Shown: positions 34,284 to 43,224 of the stretch, piece after piece
How positions within the stretch are numbered: position 1 is the stretch's first letter
Layout of the letters: every line of letters begins with the position of its first letter
Origin: Streptomyces sp. AC550_RSS872
GTDB lineage: Bacteria > Actinomycetota > Actinomycetes > Streptomycetales > Streptomycetaceae
Reading direction: 5' to 3'
NCBI RefSeq assembly: GCF_019049285.1
Contig: NZ_JAGMUL010000005.1
Span: forward strand, 1-64,000
DNA length: 64,000 nucleotides
Position numbers and translations under genes: made by a program
The notes under the pieces: generated by a model
The model's input: the letters and a program-made list of their open reading frames with translations, nothing else
Databases searched by the model: none
What the model was told of the DNA's origin: nothing

Positions 34284-35306
34284 TCATAGGCGGCCGTCAG
34301 CGATTGCCTGACGGACCCAGGGGATGACCTTGTCGAGGATGTCGTCCAGTGTGGTCGACGCGGTGAAGCCGAGTACATCTCGGGCCTTGGACACATCGGG
34401 GCTCCGGCGCTGGACATCGTGCTCGAAGGGCTGGTCGGCCGTGTACCGGAACGGCTCGTCGGGACCGTTGATCTTGTGCCAGATCCGCTCCGCCAGCTCC
34501 AGAATGGTGGTCGGCACGGGGCTCGCCAGGTTGAAGTCCTCGTTGAGCGCCGCGGGATGGAAGATCGCCGTCCGGATACCCCGGGCCAAGTCGCCGGCGT
34601 AGGTGAAGTGCCGCGTCTGGGCGCCGCTGCCGAGGATGTGCAAGGGGTCCTGTCCCTTGAGCACCTTCTGCACCAGGTCGGGGACGACATGCGACATGCT
34701 GATCTTGAGGTCCCCTGAACGCTCCTCGCTCTGGCCGACGGTCCGCTCCTCTCCGACGTCCACACAGTTGAAGGGCCGAACGATGGTGAAGGGCAGTCCG
34801 TACTGTTCGTGGGCCGCCCTGGCGAAGTACTCCACCGCCAGCTTCTGGAAGCCGTACGAGGACGACGGCGGGGCGATGCGACGCTCGTCGCCCTCCCGGG
34901 ACGGCCAGGAGGAGGTGTTCTCGTACACCATGGACGAGCTCAGATACGTCACCTTCTGAAGCGGCCCGTCGCCGTGCACCCGGATCGCCGCGTCGCAGGC
35001 GGCGGCGGTGATCCGCTCGTTGGTGGCGAGGAGGTCGTAGGCGTAGGTGTGGAAGTAGGAGATGCCACCGATCATGGCAGCACCGGCGACGAAGTGATCG
35101 CAGTCGGCCAGCAGCTCCGCCATCAGGTCCGTGTCGCGGGCGTCTCCCTCGACGAGGCGGTATCGCGGGTCCTCCACCGCACCGCGGCGGACCGCACCGT
35201 ACTTGGAGAAGTTGTCGAGACCCACCACGAAGTGCCCCTGCTCGAGGAGCTCCTTGACGAGGTAGCTGCCGATCAGACCGGACGCGCCGGTGACGAGAAC
35301 CTTCAC
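34284..35306 (-). CDS. NAD-dependent sugar epimerase/dehydratase (extended SDR)
   Basis: A 340-residue extended short-chain dehydrogenase with Rossmann motif TGASGLIGS (6-14), the acid DNFS strand end (31-34), catalytic SSS at 123-125 and Tyr151-x3-Lys155 (YGFQK). It acts on a nucleotide sugar bound in the C-terminal domain. Sequence features do not decide between 4-epimerase, dehydratase or related activity; it lacks the signatures of GDP-mannose 4,6-dehydratase. It lies between the nucleotide-sugar dehydrogenase gene (83 bases upstream) and the CDP-alcohol gene (49 bases downstream), likely one operon. Confidence 0.8.
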   Translation of the reverse strand: MKVLVTGASGLIGSYLVKELLEQGHFVVGLDNFSKYGAVRRGAVEDPRYRLVEGDARDTDLMAELLADCDHFVAGAAMIGGISYFHTYAYDLLATNERITAAACDAAIRVHGDGPLQKVTYLSSSMVYENTSSWPSREGDERRIAPPSSSYGFQKLAVEYFARAAHEQYGLPFTIVRPFNCVDVGEERTVGQSEERSGDLKISMSHVVPDLVQKVLKGQDPLHILGSGAQTRHFTYAGDLARGIRTAIFHPAALNEDFNLASPVPTTILELAERIWHKINGPDEPFRYTADQPFEHDVQRRSPDVSKARDVLGFTASTTLDDILDKVIPWVRQAIADGRL

Positions 35307-35389
35307 AGGAGACCTTTCTGGTGCTGGTGGCTGGTGCGGATGGCGCCCGGTCCTCGGGGCGGGTGGAACAGCCTTCGCCGTGCGGCCGG

Positions 35390-36616
35390 TCAGGCCCGGA
35401 CGCCTCTGCCGGTGATGCCCCAGAGGTCCACGACCGGCTTGTCGGTGACCAGGTTCCGGTAGTCGCGGTGCGGCGTCGCGATGACCAGGACGTCGGCCCG
35501 GCGCATGACCTCGTCCAGGTCCACGAACCGCGGATCGCTGACGTACGGATCAGTGCACAGCGTTTCCCGAGCCTTTGCCATCAGAATCCTGCGCAGCTTG
35601 AACGACAGGCTTTCGCGGACGTCGTCGCTGCCGGCCTTGAAGCCCATGCCGAGAACACCCACCCGTGTGTCGGAGAGCGGGAACCTGCGTTCCAGACGCG
35701 ACACGAGATAGAGCGGTAGCCCCTCGTTGACGAGTATGGCCGCGTGACCCAGCACGAAATTGTTCCCGGTGAACGCCGCCAACTGCAGTGTGTCCTTCAG
35801 CAGGCACGGACCGGCGGCGAATCCCGCTCCCGGCATGTCGGAGGCCCGAGGATACTCGTACGTCATCGCGTGACGGATACGCTCGAAATCGAGTCCGAAA
35901 TCATTCGCCATCATCCAGAACTGGTTGACCGTAGCGAACTTGATGTAACGCCAGGTGTTGGCGAAGAGCTTCGCGAGCTCTGCCTCTTCCGGTTCCATAC
36001 GGACGATTTTGTCCGTGAGCGTGCGGAAGAACTTCTCGGCCCTGTCTCCGGCCCTCTGAGAGCGGGCCGCCACCAGTTGCGGCAGTTCGAACAGCTCGGT
36101 CATGGCGGCGCCCTCGGCGATGCGCTCCGGGCAGAAGGCCACGTCCACCGTTGTGCCGAGCCTCTCCAGAAGCCGCTCCGTCAGTGCCGTGACGCCAGGG
36201 TGCACCGTGCTTCTGAGCATGACCAGCTGTCCGCCGCGCAGGTACTCGGCGCAGCGCTCCAACGCCCGGGGGACCGCGCCCAGATCCGGATTGAGATGCT
36301 CGTCCACCGGCGTTCCCACGACCACGATCAGGTTCTCCGTGGTCGCAACGCTCGCGGCGTCGGTCGTGGCACGCAGCAGACCGTCGCGTACGCTCTCGCG
36401 CAGCGGCTCGGCGGCGCCTGCCTCCAGGAAGGGAAGCTCTCCCCTGTTGACCGTTTCGACGGCGGCGCGGTCGATGTCGTAGAGCGTTACCGAAAGCATT
36501 CCGCGGGCGGCGAGCGCAATTCCGAGAGGAAGCCCTACACGGCCACAGCCGCCAATGATGACCACGTCGCTTTTGGGTCGTGAATTCTCCGTGTCGCCGC
36601 GTGATTGCTCAATCAT
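35390..36616 (-). CDS. Nucleotide-sugar dehydrogenase (UDP-glucose/UDP-N-acetylhexosamine type)
   Basis: A 408-residue NAD-dependent enzyme that oxidises the C6 hydroxyl of an NDP-sugar to a uronic acid in two steps. The N-terminal GGCGRVGLP dinucleotide motif, VGTPVDEHLNPD, CPERIAEG, the long linking helix with LAKLFANTWRYIKFATVNQF and the catalytic Cys in GPCLLKD are all present. The C-terminal domain has GMGFKAGSDDVRESL. It provides a negatively charged sugar for the polymer. The ATG ending at 36616 is preferred by fit to family; a GTG at 36646 would add ten residues and neither has a strong ribosome site. Confidence 0.85.
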   Translation of the reverse strand: MIEQSRGDTENSRPKSDVVIIGGCGRVGLPLGIALAARGMLSVTLYDIDRAAVETVNRGELPFLEAGAAEPLRESVRDGLLRATTDAASVATTENLIVVVGTPVDEHLNPDLGAVPRALERCAEYLRGGQLVMLRSTVHPGVTALTERLLERLGTTVDVAFCPERIAEGAAMTELFELPQLVAARSQRAGDRAEKFFRTLTDKIVRMEPEEAELAKLFANTWRYIKFATVNQFWMMANDFGLDFERIRHAMTYEYPRASDMPGAGFAAGPCLLKDTLQLAAFTGNNFVLGHAAILVNEGLPLYLVSRLERRFPLSDTRVGVLGMGFKAGSDDVRESLSFKLRRILMAKARETLCTDPYVSDPRFVDLDEVMRRADVLVIATPHRDYRNLVTDKPVVDLWGITGRGVRA

Positions 36617-36717
36617 GCGTAGCACTCGTTTCGATCGCTCGGTCACCGGTGGCGGGCGGACAACGATGCGGGAACTCTACAATGATCTTCGGAGAAAATG
36701 ATTCGGACAACAGGTTG

Positions 36718-37869
36718 TCAGGCCGAATTACTCCGGACAGCCGAAGTGCCGCAGTGCAGCTTTCGGTAGATCTCCTCCAGTCGGTCCGTCACCGCGTGCA
36801 GGGAGAAGGCTTCCTCGACGGCTCGGTGGCCCGCTTTGACGAGCGCGTCGCGCCTGCCCTCGTCGCCTTCCAGCAGGCCGCACACGGCATCAGCCATGGC
36901 CTGCGGACTGCCGTCAGTGACGATGGCTGCCTGACGGCGTGCCAGTTCGTCCGCCATGCCGCAGGTGTCGGTGCACACGACGGGAGTGCCGGCGCACAGG
37001 GCTTCGATCACGGTCATCGGAAACGGCTCGTCAACACTCGGCAGCACGTACACGGCCGCCTTCTCATAGGCACGCGCCGCCTCCGCGGGGTGGAGCGCGC
37101 CACGATAGGAGACAACCTCCTCAAGGCGGTGCGCGGCGATGAGCCGGCGCACCGTCGGCAGTGCGCCCTCGTCCGCCCCGTACAGGGTGAACCGCGCGTC
37201 CGGAACCCTCCGGTGAACCAGGGCAGCCATCTCGACGAAGGCGTCCGGACGCTTGCGGGGGTGCAGTCGGGCAAGGAAGAGCACCTCGCGCTCGCGCTGC
37301 CGGTACCGCGCGGTCTCGGCACACGACGGCCGGACACCGTTGGGGAGACTCAGCAGCGGCGGACCTTCCGGCCCGATGACCTCGGCCACGGCCCGCCTCT
37401 CCCGCTCGGTGAGAACCAGGCAGCCGCGCGACCGGCGCAGCAGCGGCACGTACACCAGGTCGAAGAGCCTGGCGGCGGCCCGTCGGCGCGGCTCCACCAT
37501 GCCGTGCGTCTGGGTGACGAACTTCTTGCGCGCCAACACGGCCAGCCCGAGCGCCGTCAGGGAAACAAGATCACGCCCCGCATGGATGTGCACGACATCG
37601 GCCCGGCCCATGGAGCGCCACATGTCCCTGACGAGCAGCGGGTGCATGAGCCCGGTGAAACGCCCCGGAAGCAGGGAGCGCGCGGGGCGCGTACGCAGTG
37701 GCACCGAGCCGATGTGTGCCGGTGCCGGGGTGCTGCCCCGCCACAGGGACACGAGTTCGACCTCGTGGCCTCGTGCGGCGCACTCCGACAACTGCCCGGT
37801 GGCCACGCTCGTGGGGCCACCGTACGCACCGTCATCGCTGAGCAGCGTCACCACGTGGAGGAGTCTCAT
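36718..37869 (-). CDS. GT4 family glycosyltransferase
   Basis: A 383-residue GT-B enzyme. The N-terminal domain has RLLHVVTLLSDDGAYGGPTSVA with the Gly-rich turn for acceptor binding; the C-terminal domain has VLFLARLHPRKRPDAFVEMAALV, then YEKAAVYVLPSVDEPFPMTVIEALCAGTPVV, which contains the E-x7-E motif (EPFPMTVIE) of GT4. It extends the lipid-linked repeat unit. Its ATG overlaps the acyltransferase stop by four bases, and it is separated by 101 bases, including an AT-rich stretch, from the dehydrogenase gene. Sugar specificity unknown. Confidence 0.85.
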   Translation of the reverse strand: MRLLHVVTLLSDDGAYGGPTSVATGQLSECAARGHEVELVSLWRGSTPAPAHIGSVPLRTRPARSLLPGRFTGLMHPLLVRDMWRSMGRADVVHIHAGRDLVSLTALGLAVLARKKFVTQTHGMVEPRRRAAARLFDLVYVPLLRRSRGCLVLTERERRAVAEVIGPEGPPLLSLPNGVRPSCAETARYRQREREVLFLARLHPRKRPDAFVEMAALVHRRVPDARFTLYGADEGALPTVRRLIAAHRLEEVVSYRGALHPAEAARAYEKAAVYVLPSVDEPFPMTVIEALCAGTPVVCTDTCGMADELARRQAAIVTDGSPQAMADAVCGLLEGDEGRRDALVKAGHRAVEEAFSLHAVTDRLEEIYRKLHCGTSAVRSNSA

Positions 37870-38387
37870 GCCGAGGCTCCCGTCGTGACGACCGCACCCG
37901 GTCCGACATCACGGCGGGCGACCGCCGAGGCCCCCACGACTGCCCCTCGGCCGACGGTGACACCGCGCAGCACAGCGGCCCGCGCCGCGACCCAGGCTCC
38001 GGACTCCAGACGAATGGGCGCGTTGTCGAACTCGAAGGTCGCACTGCGGCGTTGATGACTCCCGGTGCACAAGAACGCCTCCTGCGAGACGCACACATCG
38101 CTGCCGATCGTGATCCGCTCCAGGTTCAGCAGCCACGCGCCCTCGCCGATCCACACGTCGTCGCCGACCTCCAGCCGCCACGGCCAGTGCACTCGCACCC
38201 GGTGACGGATCAGCACGCGCTGTCCGATTCGCGCACCGAAGGCTCTCAGCAGCGCCGGTCGCCATCGAGCGGGAAACCACCAGCGGACGAAGAGGAGATT
38301 GAGGACGGCGAACCAGGCTGCCTGAACGAGCAGGGGGCGCCCCTTGTCGTAACCGGCTCCCGTGAAACGCCGGAGGGAACGGTCCAT
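37866..38387 (-). CDS. Left-handed beta-helix acetyltransferase, WcaF-like
   Basis: A 173-residue protein from the ATG ending at 38387, which has AGGAGG nine bases upstream; the longer frame to 38459 is less likely. The N-terminal TGAGYDKGRP and QAAWFAVLNLLFVRWWFPARWRPALLRAFGA region matches WcaF-type colanic-acid acetyltransferases, and hexapeptide repeats (IGQRVLIRHRVRVHWPWRLEVGDDVWIGEG...) with the catalytic His in CTGSHQR follow. It should O-acetylate a sugar of the repeat unit with acetyl-CoA. It is co-transcribed with the GT4 gene. Confidence 0.82.
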   Translation of the reverse strand: MDRSLRRFTGAGYDKGRPLLVQAAWFAVLNLLFVRWWFPARWRPALLRAFGARIGQRVLIRHRVRVHWPWRLEVGDDVWIGEGAWLLNLERITIGSDVCVSQEAFLCTGSHQRRSATFEFDNAPIRLESGAWVAARAAVLRGVTVGRGAVVGASAVARRDVGPGAVVTTGASA

Positions 38388-38459
38388 GGCGATGGTCCTC
38401 CTGAGCTCGCTCGCGTGAGGTACTGGCTCGCCATTTTCCGGAGAAGACCTACGTAACAC

Positions 38460-38495
38460 GGCACATACGCCATTAATTAGTGCAAACTACGCCAC
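38460..38495. promoter_or_regulatory. AT-rich divergent spacer before the fucose-synthase-like gene
   Basis: The short gap between the WcaF-like gene (minus) and the next plus-strand gene contains CATTAATTAG, resembling the TTAATTAA element in the other divergent spacer at 32271. It probably holds promoters for one or both genes. Confidence 0.3.
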
Positions 38496-39455
38496 ATGGA
38501 AGATCTTCTCCCCTCCCCCGCCCGCGTGTACGTCGCCGGCCACCGCGGGCTCGTCGGTTCCGCGGTGGTCCGCCGCCTTGCTGCCGACGGGCACGAGATC
38601 CTCGCGCGCAGCCGGTCCGAACTGGACCTTCGCGATGCGACGGCCACCGCCGCCTTCCTGCGCGACGCCCGGCCCGACGCCGTCGTCCTCGCCGCGGCCA
38701 AGGTGGGCGGCATCATGGCCAACAGCGCCTGTCCGGTGGAGTTCATCGAGGACAACCTGCGCATTCAGTTGAGCGTGATCTCCGCGGCGCACGCCGCCGG
38801 GGTACAGCGCCTGCTGTTCCTGGGATCGTCCTGCATCTACCCGAGGATCACGCCGCAGCCCATTCGGGAAGACGCCTTGCTCACAGGCCCTCTGGAGCCG
38901 ACCAACCAGCCGTACGCACTCGCCAAGATCGCGGGCATCGTCCAGGTCCAGGCCTACCGACGGCAGCACGGAGCCTCCTACATCTGCGCGATGCCATGCA
39001 ATCTCTACGGGCCGGGCGACAACTTCGACCCGGAGTCCTCGCACGTCCTGCCGGCTCTCATTCGCCGCTTCCACGAAGCCGAGCGAGACGGGCTGGACGA
39101 AGTGGTCCTGTGGGGAAGCGGCTCCCCCCGCCGGGAATTCCTGCACGTCGACGACCTCGCCGACGCCTGTGTGACGCTGCTGCGCCTGTACGACGGCGAC
39201 GCCCCGGTCAACGTCGGATGCGGAGAGGACCTGACGATCCGCGAGCTGGCGGACCTCGTCGGGGAGGTCGTCGGCTACCAGGGCCGGGTCACCTTCGACA
39301 CAACGAAGCCGGACGGCACACCTCGCAAGGTGCTGGACATCTCCCGTATGACCGCGCTGGGTTGGGAGCCGAGGATCGCGCTGCGAGACGGCATCGCCGC
39401 AACCTACGCGTCCTGGTCGAGCACAGAGCCGTCCCGGTCGGTGGCCGGCGTCTGA
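38496..39455 (+). CDS. fcl: GDP-L-fucose synthase-like SDR enzyme
   Basis: A 319-residue extended SDR. VAGHRGLVGSA (13-23), AAAKVGGIMAN, the catalytic GSSCIYP and NQPYALAKIAG segments, and NLYGPGDNFDP are the signature blocks of GDP-fucose synthase (WcaG), which converts GDP-4-keto-6-deoxymannose to GDP-L-fucose by epimerisation and reduction. The partner GDP-mannose 4,6-dehydratase is not in this window, so either it is elsewhere or a related nucleotide sugar is the substrate. The gene converges with the initiating transferase, with only three bases between the stops. Confidence 0.8.
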   Translation: MEDLLPSPARVYVAGHRGLVGSAVVRRLAADGHEILARSRSELDLRDATATAAFLRDARPDAVVLAAAKVGGIMANSACPVEFIEDNLRIQLSVISAAHAAGVQRLLFLGSSCIYPRITPQPIREDALLTGPLEPTNQPYALAKIAGIVQVQAYRRQHGASYICAMPCNLYGPGDNFDPESSHVLPALIRRFHEAERDGLDEVVLWGSGSPRREFLHVDDLADACVTLLRLYDGDAPVNVGCGEDLTIRELADLVGEVVGYQGRVTFDTTKPDGTPRKVLDISRMTALGWEPRIALRDGIAATYASWSSTEPSRSVAGV

Positions 39456-39458
39456 GCC

Positions 39459-40931
39459 TCAGTAGGCGCCACGTCCGTCCAGCACCGCCCGAACCGTGCG
39501 GGCCATGACCGCCATGTCCCAGGCCCACGACCAGTTGTCGACGTAGCGCAGATCGAGCGAGACGGTCTCGTGCCAGGACAGGTCCGACCGTCCGCTCACC
39601 TGCCACAGCCCCGTGAGGCCGGGTTTGACGCTCAGTCGGCGCATCTCCACCTGGTCGTAGCGGGCGACCTCCTCGGGCAGCGGGGGGCGGGGCCCCACCA
39701 GCGACATATGGCCGAGCAGGACATTGACCAACTGGGGCAGCTCGTCCAGCGAGTAGCGGCGCAGAAAGCGCCCGGCGGAGGTGACCCGCGGGTCCCGGCG
39801 CAGCTTGAACATATGGCCGTCGTGTTCGTTCGCCGCGGCCAGATCGCCCTTCATCCGGTCCGCGTCCACGACCATGGTCCGGAACTTCCACATGGGGAAC
39901 GGCGTCCCGTTGCGGCCCACACGGGTCTGGCGGTAGATGACCGGCCCCGGCGAGCTCAGCCGCACGGCGAGCGCCAGCAGGGCGAACAGCGGGGCCAGCA
40001 CCACGAGCAGGACGAGCGAGCCCGACCGGTCCGTGGCGGCCTTCAGCAGCATCGGCAGGCCACGGCGCGTCGGCGGTGAGACGTCCAGCAGGGTGAGCCC
40101 GGCGGCCGAGCCGATACGGACCCGCCGCCGGGCCACTTCGACGATGCCGGGCAGCACCATCAGGCGACGGCCCCGGTCGTGCAGGGCCCAGGACAACCGC
40201 CGCAGCCGGTCCCCGCACATGTGCCGGCCCGCGGTGACGAAGACCAGGTCGGCGCCGAGCAGTTCGGCCGCCTCCGCCACCGGCGCGGCATCCTCGTCCG
40301 GAGCTCTCGGCGCGTCGATGGGCAACCGGGCGGGCACGGGCACCCCGGACAACACCTCGCCCTCACCCAGCGCACAGGCCCCGACCACCACATACCCGTG
40401 GTCCGTACGCTCGGCGAGCTGCCCGACCACGGCGTCCACGGCCCCGGCCTCACCGAGCACGAGGACGCGTCGCAGCCCCTCGGCCCGTCGCCGTACGGCC
40501 AGGACGCGGCGGTGGATCGCCTTGCGGCAGAGCACGGTGACCGCCAACGACGGGCACAGCGCGGCAAGCTCCGTCGCGGGTGAGCCCCCGAGTCCGGACA
40601 CCGTCCGCAGTACGGCCAGGACGCCGAGCAGCACCAGCCAGTCCCGTACCACCGGTCCGGCCGGGGCGCCTTCGTCCCAGGCCGAGGGTGCGTAGCGCCT
40701 GGCGGCGAGGCCCACGAGGAGCCAGATGAGCGTGATGGCCACGGCCTGGTGCACGGGGCGGGCCGCGCCGATCACCGAGAGGGTCAATGCGGTCGGCAGC
40801 GCCATTCCCGCCGCGTCGGCGCCGACCGCGACCGGTACGTACGACCCGTCCGCCGGGCCTCTACGCATGGCCGGCCGGTGCGGCGTGAGGGGAACTGCCC
40901 GCCCTGACACCGTGCTGGTGGACTGCCGCAT
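39459..40931 (-). CDS. Polyprenyl-phosphate sugar-1-phosphate transferase, WcaJ-like
   Basis: A 490-residue initiating transferase. Start ATG ending at 40931 has AGGGAG about six bases upstream; the longer frame from 41000 is not family-like. The N-terminal half has four or five helices and a CoA-binding-like domain; the last helix (SLVLLVVLAPLFALLALAV) leads into the catalytic domain with SPGPVIYRQTRVGRNGTPFPMWKFRTM, RRYSLDELPQLVNVL, HMSLVGPRPPLPEE and PGLTGLWQVSGR. It loads hexose-1-phosphate on undecaprenyl phosphate to start the repeat. Divergent from a secreted-protein gene, with an AT-rich promoter region between. Confidence 0.88.
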   Translation of the reverse strand: MRQSTSTVSGRAVPLTPHRPAMRRGPADGSYVPVAVGADAAGMALPTALTLSVIGAARPVHQAVAITLIWLLVGLAARRYAPSAWDEGAPAGPVVRDWLVLLGVLAVLRTVSGLGGSPATELAALCPSLAVTVLCRKAIHRRVLAVRRRAEGLRRVLVLGEAGAVDAVVGQLAERTDHGYVVVGACALGEGEVLSGVPVPARLPIDAPRAPDEDAAPVAEAAELLGADLVFVTAGRHMCGDRLRRLSWALHDRGRRLMVLPGIVEVARRRVRIGSAAGLTLLDVSPPTRRGLPMLLKAATDRSGSLVLLVVLAPLFALLALAVRLSSPGPVIYRQTRVGRNGTPFPMWKFRTMVVDADRMKGDLAAANEHDGHMFKLRRDPRVTSAGRFLRRYSLDELPQLVNVLLGHMSLVGPRPPLPEEVARYDQVEMRRLSVKPGLTGLWQVSGRSDLSWHETVSLDLRYVDNWSWAWDMAVMARTVRAVLDGRGAY

Positions 40932-41009
40932 GGTTCTCCCTGTGACCCCGGCCCTCGGCGAAGACATGGGGCGCCGCCGCATCGAAGGATCAGCGCGCAC
41001 CCCATGAGG

Positions 41010-41040
41010 GTTATATCAACCTTTTTTAAATGTATGTCCT
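41010..41040 (-). promoter_or_regulatory. AT-rich candidate promoter of the WcaJ-like gene
   Basis: Within GC-rich DNA a run GTTATATCAACCTTTTTTAAATG stands out. On the minus strand it gives TATAAC (41010-41015) preceded by GACAT-type sequence about 18 bases upstream, a possible promoter about 75 bases before the gene. The rest of the 306-base divergent gap (40932-41237) shows nothing recognisable except the ribosome site of the next gene. Confidence 0.35.
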
Positions 41041-41237
41041 ATTTCCATGGCGTACTGCCGAGCGTGGCGACCCGTCGACGCTCAGCCTTTCCGGTGCTCT
41101 CCACCCCGGACGGCCTAGGCCGATCCTGTCCCAGGAGTGGCGTTCATCGGATTGTGCAAATGATCAGATGCCCGGCGGTGGATGCGACTCAGCCCGGGCG
41201 AACTCCGGCACATCCAGAGCGAGAAGGAGCACTCGTC

Positions 41238-41750
41238 GTGCGAGTAACGACCCGAACAACCACACGATCGACCCGAGCGAGATGGGGAGCGCGCTGCGTC
41301 GGCCTCGGCCTGGCGACGGCACTGGCGGTCGGCTTCGGGGCCGGCCCTGCGGCGGCCGCCGCGGTGAACCCCGTTTTCGTGCCGAACAACCCGCCCCTGG
41401 CGTGCCCCGACGACGCGGAAGGGTTCAGGCTTCCTGAAGACGACGGCGGCGATCCCGAGGACGCCACCGTCCCGGTCACCGTTGACGGCACAAGCGGCAC
41501 GGTTGTCGTCAACTTCAGTGACGACCTCACCCAGGTCAGCTTCAACACCACGGGCAACCTCGCGATCCGCCAGGTCACCGTCAAGGGTGCGAACAACGCC
41601 AACCGCTACACCTATGACGCCAACTCCACTCCGATGACCTTCCCCGACGGCATCGCGTCCGACACCGGGCTCGTCGCGCCTCCCAACCCCGGCGGCACCC
41701 CCGAGATCAGCCACGTCGACTTCTGCGTGATCGAGGGCGACGGCAGCTGA
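41238..41750 (+). CDS. Small secreted acidic protein of unknown function
   Basis: A 170-residue protein read from a GTG with a GAAGGAG ribosome site eight bases upstream; the open frame extends further upstream but without support. A Thr/Arg-rich start and hydrophobic core ([16 protein letters not shown]) with AAAAA make a signal peptide ending near residue 41. The mature part is acidic, beta-strand-rich by pattern ([27 protein letters not shown]), and has two Cys near its ends (PPLACPDD and DFCVIE) that could form a disulfide. I do not recognise the family. It borders the polysaccharide locus and ends in front of the tuf terminator. Confidence 0.7.
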   Translation: MRVTTRTTTRSTRARWGARCVGLGLATALAVGFGAGPAAAAAVNPVFVPNNPPLACPDDAEGFRLPEDDGGDPEDATVPVTVDGTSGTVVVNFSDDLTQVSFNTTGNLAIRQVTVKGANNANRYTYDANSTPMTFPDGIASDTGLVAPPNPGGTPEISHVDFCVIEGDGS

Positions 41751-41801
41751 GCCCAGGGTCCCGACGCAGGGACCCGGGCCTCCCGGGCCGTCCGCACAGC
41801 A

Positions 41802-41837
41802 AAGGGGCCCGTACGACCGAAGTCGTACGGGCCCCTT
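41802..41837. terminator. Bidirectional terminator between the secreted-protein gene and tuf
   Basis: A perfect 16-bp stem (41802-41817 with 41822-41837) has loop CGAA on the plus and UUCG on the minus RNA. The arms start AAGG and end CCTT, which provides short A and T ends in both directions. It sits 39 bases beyond the tuf stop and 51 beyond the plus-strand stop, so it can end both transcripts. Confidence 0.75.
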
Positions 41838-41875
41838 CAGGAGCTCGCTGGAGCTACCAGGTCAGATCAACAAGC

Positions 41876-43069
<1,194 letters not shown>

Positions 43070-43224
43070 GGGGTCCTCCTGTGGAGTGGTTCTGAACGCC
43101 TTGCTTCATCGGCGCCAGGTGATCTTTGCTGGAAAGCCCGGGCCCCGGGACATTCCGACCGCTATTGCGGTGGAATGCCCCACGAGGCTCCGGAGTCAAG
43201 CCTAAAGCGTGTGAACGCGGTGCG

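Noticed and set aside
34284-35306. GDP-mannose 4,6-dehydratase identity for the SDR gene
   Set aside because: The N-terminus lacks the GITGQDGSYL-type signature and the catalytic block reads SSSMVYE, more like general epimerases.
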